DNA of 59,479 nt from Entamoeba histolytica HM-1:IMSS (lineage: Eukaryota > Evosea > Mastigamoebida > Endamoebidae). The position numbers and the translations under genes are program-made. Positions 50,559-59,479 of this stretch are shown here, piece after piece. Position 1 is the first letter of the stretch. Each line of letters starts with the position of its first letter. Where the stretch lies: the NCBI RefSeq assembly GCF_000208925.1, contig NW_001914937.1, forward strand, positions 1 through 59,479. Reading direction: 5' to 3'. The notes beneath the pieces are model-generated. The model did not search any database. It was given only the letters and a program-made list of their open reading frames with translations, and was not told the DNA's origin.

Positions 50559-51650
50559 ATGGTAAAGAATTATTAAGAATATATTTAAAATACAAATATC
50601 AAACACAGAAATAGGAGAAATGATAGAAGCAATAAAAGAAAATCCAAATGGAATAAATAAAAGAATGAAGAAAGCATTTGGTAAGAAGATTAGTTTGAAT
50701 GAATTAATGGAGATAATAGAAACAAATGAAAGAAAATATGATGTAAAGAAAGTATTTGAATTGATAAATAATGAACTAAATGATAGATATTTAAATGAAT
50801 GGAAAGAAAAGAAATGTGGTGAATACATAAGATGTACAAATGGCACTTTCAATGATAAGAAATTAACAGTAGCCACATGGATGTCATTAAATATAAAAAG
50901 AAATACATTCATCCAAATAGTAAAGATGCAAGAAGGTACAAGTATAACAGGAAATATTAAAGCAAAAATACTCAAAAATGATGCTTTAAAATATTGTAAA
51001 CATTGTCATAACACAATAGCATCTATTAGTCATATATTGTTAGGATGTAATGAAAAAGAATCAAATATTAAAACATGATTATGTTTGTAAACAAATATTT
51101 AAACGTTTATTAATTATCCATTTTAATGAATTTGATTCATTTGATTTTAATAATCCTCCTAAATGTATTAATAATGATGAAATGATAATAACTTACAATA
51201 AAGATTTATTGGTTAGTGATAATTCATTCCATGCTAGAAGATAAGATATATATTATCAAAATATGAAAGAAAAGAAATGATATATTATAGATGTTGTTAT
51301 ATGTCAGGATAATAATTTAGAATTAAATTACATTCACGAAATAAATAAATACAAAGAATTACAAGAGAAATTAAGAAATAATAGAGAATTAATATATGTA
51401 GAAATAATACCTGTAATATTATCAATAAATTGATTAATACATAAAGAATCAACAAGAAGATTAAAAGTACTGAAATTAATTTTAGACTTTTCCAATATCC
51501 TACGAACAATAATAATCAAAAATATGAAAGACTTAATGTTTTACACAGGAAATTCTGGCAGCACGTTAGAAGAACAATCTAATTGTAATATCATATAAAA
51601 TAAATATAAAATATCAGTATAAGGTATTGAAGAAATTGAAATAATCACTT
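50559..51650 (+). mobile_element. 5'-truncated LINE copy, endonuclease end only
   Basis: From GGTAAAGAATTATTAAGAAT onward the sequence follows the C-terminal part of ORF2 of the element at 302-5018 at high identity (IGEMIEAIKENPNG, KKCGEYIRC, CKHCHNTIASISHILLGC). About 3.6 kb of 5' sequence is missing. The coding frame is open to 51075, shifts, continues to 51244, and the PD of the endonuclease PD-X14-D motif is destroyed because the Pro codon is TAA. The tail (NMKDLMFYTGNSGSTLEEQS, then GAAATAATCACTTCT) matches the 3' end of the other element. Clear target-site repeats are not resolved. Confidence 0.85.
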
Positions 51651-51870
51651 CTTACTAATAATAATAACAAAATGACAAAATATTTATTATTTGATATTTT
51701 TTTGTAATTTATATCTGTATAATAAAATTATCATATCTTATAGTTTTTTTTCATCAGAATGATGTTATAACTGGTGAAGCAAAATATAAAAAATAAAACT
51801 GTTAAAATACCTTATAAACATAGTCTTAATAGAACTACAAAATTCTAAGAACTACGAGAACCATTAATTT

Positions 51871-52938
51871 ATGTTAAGTGAAAATTTACTTAAGGATTAC
51901 CTCACAACCAGCGTCACTAATTACAATAGCAAAGACGTTGTAATAAAAGAGGTTGTTGAAGTGGTAAATAAACATCATTTATCTCTTTGCTTTGACTCTA
52001 TAACAAGAACTATAATGATGTATGGAGAGTTACGTTATAACGATGAAGTTTGTCAATACAATTTTCCTATTCTTGCGGAGATTCCTTCTACTTATCCTAA
52101 ATTATTGCCGTTTATTAAACTTAACTTGCCTCATGTGCCACATTGTTCCGTGTTGAACAATGATGGTTCTTTTAATTTGAAACAATTATTAGACGATAAA
52201 ACATTGACTTTGGTAAACATTTTTGACCTGATTATTGTTCAATTAAAGTTAATTCCTCTTCAATCAATTCCTTTCTATTTTCTGCCAAGTTCATCAAATA
52301 CCATAAGTTCATCTCAACACAAGCCACATATAATTCAGCCAAACTTAGTTAATACTAAAACTGAATCTTCTCTAGTCTATCCCAGAGACATCCAACTTCC
52401 AAAACAAAACGAAGTTAAAAATGAACCAATCACTATTAAACCGATATTACCAATAAACACTAAACCAATATTTCCTATCAACAGACAAATCAAAGGTAAT
52501 CCGACTAAGCCAGCTCAAAGAATTATTATTGGAAAAGAATGTGTACCAGGGTTCAACAGCATTGAATCATACCTTGACTATATTGACTATGAAAAAGAAT
52601 TAATAAAATATGAGGAACTTTTAGAAAACCACCAAATTACAAAGGAAGCTTATAACATATTCAAGTCAGGTATTTATCCAAAAGACCCATTACCACCACC
52701 AGAGAGGTACAAAGACATATTGGAATTGTACAAAAACGGTAATATTACAAGGGATGAAATTAATTTAAATGTATTACCTTTAAGTAAAGAAGAAAGGGCT
52801 TACATTAAAAATATGGATGAGCTTGATGAAATGCAAAAAACTTTTGCTGAAATGTTTCTTGATGGAGAGATAGAAGAAGAAGAGATGATATTTCTAAATA
52901 ACAGTTATAAAGAATACCTTCATGTAAATCCAGAATAA
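51871..52938 (+). CDS. UEV-domain protein, ESCRT-I Vps23/TSG101-like
   Basis: 355 aa. The first 140 residues fit a ubiquitin E2 variant fold: TIMMYGELRYNDEVCQYNFP, LAEIPSTYPKLLPFIKLNLP, and NDGSFNLKQLLDDKTLTLVN at the position of the TSG101 strand after the missing catalytic Cys. A Pro-rich linker (about 150-215) follows. The C-terminal part is helical (FNSIESYLDYIDYEKELIKY, DEMQKTFAEMFLDGEIEEEE), but a TSG101 steadiness box is not recognisable. The best guess is a divergent ESCRT-I subunit; another UEV protein is possible. The stop is 4 nt from the convergent hydrate epimerase stop. Confidence 0.6.
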   Translation: MLSENLLKDYLTTSVTNYNSKDVVIKEVVEVVNKHHLSLCFDSITRTIMMYGELRYNDEVCQYNFPILAEIPSTYPKLLPFIKLNLPHVPHCSVLNNDGSFNLKQLLDDKTLTLVNIFDLIIVQLKLIPLQSIPFYFLPSSSNTISSSQHKPHIIQPNLVNTKTESSLVYPRDIQLPKQNEVKNEPITIKPILPINTKPIFPINRQIKGNPTKPAQRIIIGKECVPGFNSIESYLDYIDYEKELIKYEELLENHQITKEAYNIFKSGIYPKDPLPPPERYKDILELYKNGNITRDEINLNVLPLSKEERAYIKNMDELDEMQKTFAEMFLDGEIEEEEMIFLNNSYKEYLHVNPE

Positions 52939-52942
52939 AAAC

Positions 52943-53614
52943 TCAATTGATTTTAACAATTAATTCATTTTCTTTATAAGGAAGAATTAAATGAAGTTTA
53001 TCTTTTAATTCCAGAGGAATAAACCTTCCTCCTAAATAATGAATTCCCTTAAAGTTTTTCACTCCTAATTTTGGAGCAGATAAAGAAATTAGAACATCAC
53101 ATCGTTGAATCCCATCTTGAAGATACCCTTGTTCCACATCCCACCCTGATGGTATATCAACTGAAATAATTGGAACTTTCAATGAATTAATATGACTAAA
53201 AATGTCTTTAAATATTCCTCTAACTGGTCCTTTAAAACTAAATCCAAAAACTGCATCGACTATAGCATCATACTCAAATGAAGATAGTTCTGTAACAACT
53301 GGAATATCTTGAATTTCTAATTGTTTAATAAGAAGTTGAAGATGTTCATTTTTTGATTGTTTCGGATAAAAAACTGTTACTTCATATCCAAATAAGGATA
53401 AATATCTCCCACAAACCAACCCATCTCCTCCATTATTTCCTGGTCCACAAAGTATTAAAACTCTCTTATTTCCTTTTTCAATTGGATATTCTTTTGTTAC
53501 AACTTGAGCAACAGCTAACCCAGCTATTTCCATTAGTTGTACCAATGAATATTTGTATTTTCCCATTAATTCTTCATCAAGTTTAATTGCTTGTTCTTGT
53601 GTTAAATATTGCAT
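52943..53614 (-). CDS. NAD(P)H-hydrate epimerase (YjeF N-terminal family)
   Basis: 223 aa from the ATG at 53614; an in-frame ATG at 53692 would add 26 Lys-rich residues unlike the family. MQYLTQEQAIKLDEELM opens the domain. LMEIAGLAVAQ, the phosphate-binding ILCGPGNNGGDGLVCGRYL (about 55-73), DAVFGFSFKGPVRG, SVDIPSGWDVEQG and LISLSAPKLG are the YjeF_N/NAXE signatures. It epimerises R-NAD(P)HX to the S form, repairing damaged cofactor; no kinase (YjeF C-terminal) domain is fused. It has no obvious organelle-targeting sequence. Confidence 0.93.
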   Translation of the reverse strand: MQYLTQEQAIKLDEELMGKYKYSLVQLMEIAGLAVAQVVTKEYPIEKGNKRVLILCGPGNNGGDGLVCGRYLSLFGYEVTVFYPKQSKNEHLQLLIKQLEIQDIPVVTELSSFEYDAIVDAVFGFSFKGPVRGIFKDIFSHINSLKVPIISVDIPSGWDVEQGYLQDGIQRCDVLISLSAPKLGVKNFKGIHYLGGRFIPLELKDKLHLILPYKENELIVKIN

Positions 53615-53789
53615 TTTGCTTTTTCTTATTTTAAGTTTTTCTTTTTTCTTTTCCAAAAATAACATCCTTTTCCAATGCAGGAAATACAACAAATTTTAAT
53701 GTCATGGATATTGTGTAAAACATTTGTGTCTTGTAAAGAAAACCAAACAAAACATAGAAATTTAACATCATATAAAAGAATGAATGTCA

Positions 53790-55190
53790 ATAACAATAAT
53801 TGACATAACAACAATAATAAAAGTAAATGAAATAACAAGGAAAATGGATTAGAAGAAGAAAGATACAAATAAAAACAAATAAGAAACAAGATAAATACAA
53901 TAATAATAAAGATAATACAAATAACAAATATAAAAGGCTAACAATAAATGATATATAAAAAGAATAAAAAGAATAAGAAGCGAATGGAAAGAAGGAGAAT
54001 ACGAAGAAATACTCAAGAAATAAGAAGATAAAAGAAAAAGAGTATAACATTCAACAAGAAATATATTCAATCAAAAAGAAAAAGATAAATGTAAAGCTGT
54101 AAGAAGAATTTAAAGAAAAACAAAAGATTGAGAAGAAAAATATTAAAACAAATGAAGAAGAAATTAAAAACAAAACCAAATAAAGAAATGAATGAAATAT
54201 GTAAAATTGCAAGAATAATAAATAAAAAACAAAGTATAATGAAAATACAAGAAGAAATACAACAAAAGAAAGAAATAGAAAATTAATTGAAATGATGGAT
54301 TGTTTTTGCAATTAATTGGTTAAACAAGAAATTATATAAGAAATTAAGATGGGAACAAATAGAAAGTATAATAAAAGTAATAAACATCAATGTCAATAAT
54401 AAAAAAGAATATATTAATTATATTAAAATATCACATAAAATAAAAGAAAGCACTAAACAATACATTAAAGTGAAAGTAAATGATATAATAGAAGAGTAGA
54501 GTGTAATTCTATAATAAAAAACATCATATTAAAGAATAACTCTACAGAAATTGATGAAGAATATCTTAACACTCTCATCAATAAAATAAAAGAAATGAAA
54601 ATAGAAAATGTTCAAACATTAATTACTACTGGAAAAGAAAAGAAACTGACCGATTAATAATGGAAATTAATAATAGATGGATATGGTCAGGAAGCAGAAT
54701 GCAGGATCTGCAAGATGATATGAAAAGGATTTCAATGGTTATGCACCTCTATCTCCAAAATAAAATAATAAGAGATAAATTTGATGAAATAAAAGAAATC
54801 CTAAAGAAAATTAATAGAATAGAAGATTTAGTCAATGAAATTGTACAGAATAAAGTGCATCATGAAATTAAAAGAATATGATGAAGAATGAATTAAAGTT
54901 AAAGCACTAGAAAGAATAAAGTACTTAAAATATATGATGACAATGATAAAAGAAAGAATTAAATTTAATAAAAATGAAATAATCAGAATCAATACAAATA
55001 AAATCATGTTTGATTCTAACAAGAAAATTAGAATAAAGAAGAAAGACCCAAAAAATGAAATAGTACCCAAATAACGATATTACATTAGAATATTGGAAAT
55101 CGTTATATGAAACACAGGTGATATTAAATAAAGAGAATTGGAAAATAAAACAAATCATCTCGTGGAAGTGAAAGATATATCAATTATGAT
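53790..55190 (+). mobile_element. Decayed LINE ORF2 N-terminal region
   Basis: A/G-rich coding-like DNA with many stops. Pieced frames give Lys/Glu-rich helical segments (EICKIARIINKKQSIMKIQE, IWSGSRMQDLQDDMKRISM). The final part is RIKYLKYMMTMIKERIKFNK followed by DITLEYWKSLYE. These correspond to the helical N terminus and the ISTINFWK block of ORF2 at 3399-2830 but are clearly diverged. RT and endonuclease parts are absent. It is an old relic of a different LINE group. Confidence 0.65.
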
Positions 55191-55790
55191 AGTGTCATTA
55201 GTAACAATAAATGAATTAAATTTAAGTATAATGAGAATAAGGTAACTGTAAATATTCATTGACACAATATAAAATTAATAAAAGAAATTAACACGATGAT
55301 AAAATATGAATAATAAATAAAAAGAATAAAATTAATTTAATAAATGATATGAATAATGTTTCATATCATAATAACAATGGAAATAAATGAATATAAATAA
55401 ATAAAGAATAGAATAAATAAGAAATGTTAAAATAAGTTGAATAATAAATTGAAATAAAAGAATAATAAATATAGAGAGTATTAAATTAATTAAAGAATTG
55501 AAAACATAAATTGATATTATTAAAGAAGTTAAAATTAATGTTATTAGAAATATGAATAACTTTATTAAACATTAACCCTACTAAAATAAAACATATTCAT
55601 TTGAATTATTATAAATAGATAAATGGAATTGATTTATCTGTAATGAATATAGAATAATAGAAACTAATTCTATTTATACTTAATTATTTAATTATTATTT
55701 ATTATAATGAACATTTAAGTTGTGACATTTTTATAGTTTAAATTTTATGTTGAACCAATAATAGACAATCGTGTAATGAAATTTCAATGA
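55191..55790. other. AT-rich spacer, no gene seen
   Basis: About 600 nt of AT-rich sequence full of TAA/TGA in all frames between the LINE relic and the TMK remnant. Some may be further decayed TMK ectodomain, but no Cys pattern is seen. Confidence 0.5.
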
Positions 55791-57310
55791 TGAAATAGAA
55801 TAGAAACATCACCAAGAATGAAATGTACAACATATGCAGATGGATATTTATTGAATTGGTTGGGAGAATGTGAATCAATAAAAGAATTTAAATGAAGTAA
55901 AGGAGAAACAGATAAAGAATATGGATGTAGAGAATGTTCAGAAGGATATTATTTAATAAATAAAGAATGTTCGAAATGTAAAGAGAATTGTACAACATAT
56001 TCAATAAATAATGAATGTAATAGTTGTAAAGACGAATATATATTAACAAATAAAGAATGTATTTACTATTTAGATATTAATAAATGTAAAGAAGCAAAGA
56101 ATAATAAATGTTAAAATGTTCATTTTGGTATGGAACGAATGAAAAAAAGAACTAAATGTAATAAAGAAATAATATGGTGGGTGATAATGATTATCATCAT
56201 TATTATAGTTATAATCATTATTATAACAATTGTAATGATAATAATAATTACTAATTACATAATGAAGAGAAGAGAAAAGAAAGAACAAGAGAAAAACGAC
56301 AATATTCAAAATAACACAATCAAATATCAAATTTATATCATTTTGAGATGGAATATTAACAAATAAGAAAGAAATAGAACTTCAAGAAGGAGAAGAAACA
56401 CGAGAATTAATTTGTATTGGAAATGATAAAAAAGAGAAGATGAAGATACAAATAAGTAGTAAAGAAGAAAATGAGAAATATCCAATTACAATAAACCAAA
56501 TGTCATTACAATTGAAGGAGGATATGCATGTGAATTTGAAGTATTCATTACAATCAAATGTACAACTAAAATCGAAGATAAAATAATGATAATTAGTAAA
56601 ACACTTAATAAAGCACAAGAAGAAACAATCAAAAGTATTTCTATTGAAGGAGAAACAGAAATATCAACACGACTTGATCCAGATGAAATAAAAGAAGAAA
56701 AGAAAATAGGAGAAGGACCATTTGGAGTTGTTTATGTTGGAGAATTTAGAAGAAATAAAGTAGCAATTAAGAAAATGAAACAAGTTGAAGAAAGTGAAGA
56801 TAAAAAGAAAGAATTTGAGAAAGAAGTAGCAATATTAGATAAATTTCGAGATGAATATATCATTCAATTTTATGGAACAGTATTTATTCCTAATAAAATA
56901 TGTATGATAACAGATTTTGTAGAATATGGATCAATACAAGATATAATGAATAAAAGAAACATCACAGAAATATCAAAGAAAATAAGAATCAAATTTATGA
57001 TAGATGGAGCAAAAGGAATTTCATATCTTCATTCAAATGGAATATTACATCGAGATATTAAACCCGATAATTTCCTTGTTGTATCACTTGATGATAACAT
57101 TGAAGTTAATTGTAAATTAACGGATTTTGGAAGTGCAAGAAACATCAATATGATGATGACAAATATGACATTCACAAAAGGTGTAGGAACACCAAAATAC
57201 ATGGCACCAGAAGTATTAAATCATCAACATTACAAAATGCAATCAGATATATCTATATTCATTTTCAATAATAATATTACAATTCATTACTTATTTCTTC
57301 TTTCATTATA
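55791..57310 (+). pseudogene. Transmembrane kinase (TMK) pseudogene
   Basis: From 55818 the frame encodes Cys-rich repeats (CRECSEGYYLINKECSKC, CNSCKDEYILTNKEC) interrupted by a TGA and later a TAA. A basic-flanked transmembrane stretch (IIWWVIMIIIIIIVIIIIIT, about 56145-56265) follows, then a juxtamembrane part that continues only after frame changes. The open frame 56586-57311 holds kinase subdomains: GEGPFGVVY, VAIKKMK, HRDIKPDN, TDFGSARNI and MAPEVLN. A 4-nt insertion in the expected DIYSFG segment (near 57250) shifts the frame, and the C lobe is missing. This is the layout of Entamoeba TMK receptors with CXXC-rich ectodomains. It is a broken gene. Confidence 0.85.
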
Positions 57311-57396
57311 AGTTATGTTTTTAATTTATTTTATTATCTTTTAGAAGATCTTTTCATGAATTATTCTATTTGCTTATCACTCATTTTATTGTTTTA

Positions 57397-57942
57397 TTAA
57401 TTCAAGACACTGTTCATTGTATTTCTTTCGATTATTACTTGGCTCTTATTTGTAAGTTCATTGGTGATATAATTAATCACTTTCATTCCAATTTCTCTGA
57501 TTTCTTTTGAGTTGATACTTTTCTTTTCTTTGTTATGATAAATCATTGAGTTTGGTCCAACTCCATTCACACTTTCATTCTCCACTTTAACATAAATCCC
57601 TTCATTAAACAATAAATCTTCAAGTAAGTGCATTGTTTCCATTCTTCTTCTTGACCTTTCTCTCCTTTTGATTGTTTTGACAATCGCCTTCTTCTTTTTA
57701 TTCATTTCAAAATATTCTTTTCCTCGTTGTTTGATGAATTTAAATATATCCAAACTTTCTCCATTTCTTTCAATTCGTTTAATTCTGATGAATGGAATAG
57801 TCATCACCGATTTTCTACTTGGTCTGGTGATAATAATTGAATAATAATTTGAAAGAAAATAAATGATTGCTCCTTCCAATAGAGATTCATTGTTCAATGT
57901 CTTGACGTGTGTCAAATACGTTTTGTTTATTTTCTTTGTCAT
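57397..57942 (-). CDS. Orphan 181-aa protein, family member B
   Basis: 181 aa starting MTKKINKTYLTHVKTLNNES. A hydrophobic helix (LLEGAIIYFLSNYYSIIITR) is followed by IPFIRIKRIERNGESLDIFK and FIKQRGKEYF. A strongly basic linker (KKKKAIVKTIKRRERSRRR) precedes METMHLLEDLLFNEGIYVKV, a polar loop, and SINSKEIREIGMKVINYI. Blocks and their spacing correspond to the protein at 40642-41187, which has identical length. No known domain was recognised. The basic linker would suit nucleic-acid binding or a nuclear signal (inference). The gene is tail-to-tail with the TMK pseudogene. Confidence 0.65.
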   Translation of the reverse strand: MTKKINKTYLTHVKTLNNESLLEGAIIYFLSNYYSIIITRPSRKSVMTIPFIRIKRIERNGESLDIFKFIKQRGKEYFEMNKKKKAIVKTIKRRERSRRRMETMHLLEDLLFNEGIYVKVENESVNGVGPNSMIYHNKEKKSINSKEIREIGMKVINYITNELTNKSQVIIERNTMNSVLN

Positions 57943-59479
57943 TTCTATTTGTGTCGTGATTTTATTTTTCTGTCGATCTTAAAATTATTTTAGAATATTT
58001 CTTCCTATTTTGTACCTCATTTTCTACTCTTTTTATTTCGTATTAATTTTCTGTTCTTCCCAATGACGAATGTATTTCTCATTTATTCTTATTCGCAATT
58101 TTCTTCTGATCTCATCCATCTCTTGACATTTATCACCTCATTTTACTTACCCTCTTTTCTATTTCTTTATTATCATTTATTTCTTATCTTTATATTAATT
58201 TCTTCTTCATTTATACTGAATTAAGTATTTAATTCTTTATTGTGTCTTCATTGTTTTATAAATAATTATCATTCATTTATTATTTTATATTTTTTGTTGT
58301 ATTGTTTTCTATTCGCATTTTATCTAAAACAACAATATCTTTATTGCACTTCTTGTTTCTGTTGTTCTTTATCATTCATCATTTTGTTTTTTTTTAATTA
58401 TACTCCAATTTTGAATTATATTCTACAATTTGTAAATATTCAAATAAATGCCTTATATTTGTTGATTCTCTTCTTTTATTTAATTGGTTGTTGTGTTACT
58501 ATCTTCATCATATAACTCGTGTTACTTCTTTTCTCCTTTACATAAAATTCTGTATTTTATGTTTTTATTCTTCCTATCATTTATTATTTAATATATCACT
58601 TTATCTGATACCTCCTATCCACACCATCAAATTTATATTGTTTGATATTTTAATGGAAAGGGAATATTAGTGATAAGTAATATGATTGAAATGGTTCATT
58701 ATTTAATGTATTTTTACGTGTTGTAATATTCATTTATACATTTATTGGGTTTGTTGTGTTTATCAATTTGTTATTTGAGAGTTGTAGATGAATTAGAAAG
58801 AAAACCGAAATATTTTTCATCACAGGTTTAGTTTTAATGTTAAAAATAACACTAACAATGATTAAGTTAAAGTAGTTTTAAATAATATTTGAGTTTTATA
58901 AAAAGAAGAATTATTTTATGATACTTTTATTCAACCATTATTATAGAATAATAATAATATGACTTTTGAAGTTTTAAAATGCATTCTAATAAGAAGAAAA
59001 ACAAATAAAATGTGTGATTGGAAACTAAGTATGATTATATTGCATAACTGGAAATGATAAAAGTTAAATAAAAGATGTTTAAAAAGATGTTTTAAAGAAA
59101 CAAAGAAATAAATATGAAATTAAAATACAGAGATAATAAATTGTTTATGGTAAATATCAAACAAGAAGATTTGTATATTTTTATTTTCCATTTTATTATA
59201 TTAATATAATAATATTTTGTTAATTCATAAATTTGAATATCAATATTGCTGAAGTGTTCTAAATGAGTTTTTAAATAATAATAGTACTAAAAATAAAGAT
59301 AATAAAAACTGAATAAAAAAATAACAATTTAATATAATGAAAATAAAGATATTACTTACAATATTTAATTTAAAAATTACATTTTGAGATGTTAAAATTA
59401 TGTTATTTAATTATTTTGAATGGTGATACTTTTTATTAGTTCACTGTAAGTAATTTATTCCCACGAATTAATTTAGTAA
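57943..59479. other. AT-rich terminal region, no gene seen
   Basis: About 1.5 kb. The first half is pyrimidine-rich on the plus strand, like 1-280, and gives only low-complexity hydrophobic frames. The second half is plain AT-rich DNA. A decayed minus-strand LINE fragment in 58000-58650 is possible but unproven. Confidence 0.45.

Noticed and set aside
50504..51694. Clear target-site duplication for the truncated LINE copy
   Set aside because: ATTTATTATTT-like strings flank the copy, but they are microsatellite sequence and do not sit exactly at the homology ends.
53787..54311. Several 70-90 aa hydrophobic minus-strand frames
   Set aside because: They are complements of purine-rich decayed LINE sequence; low complexity and overlapping.

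Overview
The window looks like a nuclear contig of an Entamoeba species close to E. histolytica or E. dispar. The evidence is very AT-rich DNA, mostly intronless and tightly packed genes, short introns that begin GTTTGT and end TAG, R4-type non-LTR retrotransposons (EhLINE class), a bacterial-type NifS, a DeoD-type purine nucleoside phosphorylase, a Jacob-type chitin-binding lectin and a decayed TMK receptor kinase. No bacterial operon structure, rRNA, tRNA array or CRISPR is visible. Species assignment is inference.

Layout. 1-5043: a nearly complete but mutated LINE (minus strand) bounded by a target-site duplication. 5081-15347: housekeeping genes: cyclase-associated protein, calreticulin, CPSF73, proteasome Rpn5, a calcineurin A-like phosphatase with a new first exon, and a three-exon tetraspanin. 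15916-24422: metallophosphoesterase, gamma-SNAP, a Mei2-like RNA-binding protein and DeoD phosphorylase broken by a 100-N gap, a three-exon CID-RS-RRM protein, long-form tRNase Z and a small Aha1/Hch1-like cochaperone. 24601-26910: a second, heavily decayed LINE next to a two-domain mini-Jacob lectin. 27662-30229: a large coiled-coil/propeller/FYVE-like protein. 32845-39422: NifS, ELM2 protein, LCAT-like lipase, a three-exon secreted coiled-coil protein, a SHAQKYF Myb factor and a small CUE-like protein. 40642-50460: an orphan 181-aa protein, PRA1-like protein, S9 peptidase, SAC3-family protein, RhoGEF-RhoGAP protein and RPC4. 50559-59479: a 5'-truncated LINE copy, a UEV (Vps23-like) protein, NAD(P)H-hydrate epimerase, another LINE relic, a TMK pseudogene and a second member of the 181-aa orphan family.

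Functional themes are RNA processing and transcription (CPSF73, tRNase Z, CID-RRM, Mei2-like, SAC3-family, RPC4, ELM2, Myb), vesicle traffic (gamma-SNAP, UEV/ESCRT-I, PRA1-like, tetraspanin), the actin/Rho system (CAP, RhoGEF-GAP) and Fe-S/metabolite maintenance (NifS, hydrate epimerase, phosphorylase). Eleven introns could be placed by eye in eight genes. Each uses GTTTGT...TAG and keeps the reading frame, and several join reading frames that look like separate small genes.

The least explained items are a two-member family of 181-aa proteins with no recognised domain (40642-41187 and 57397-57942) and the secreted coiled-coil protein at 36122-37175. All calls were made by reading sequence; no database search was possible.
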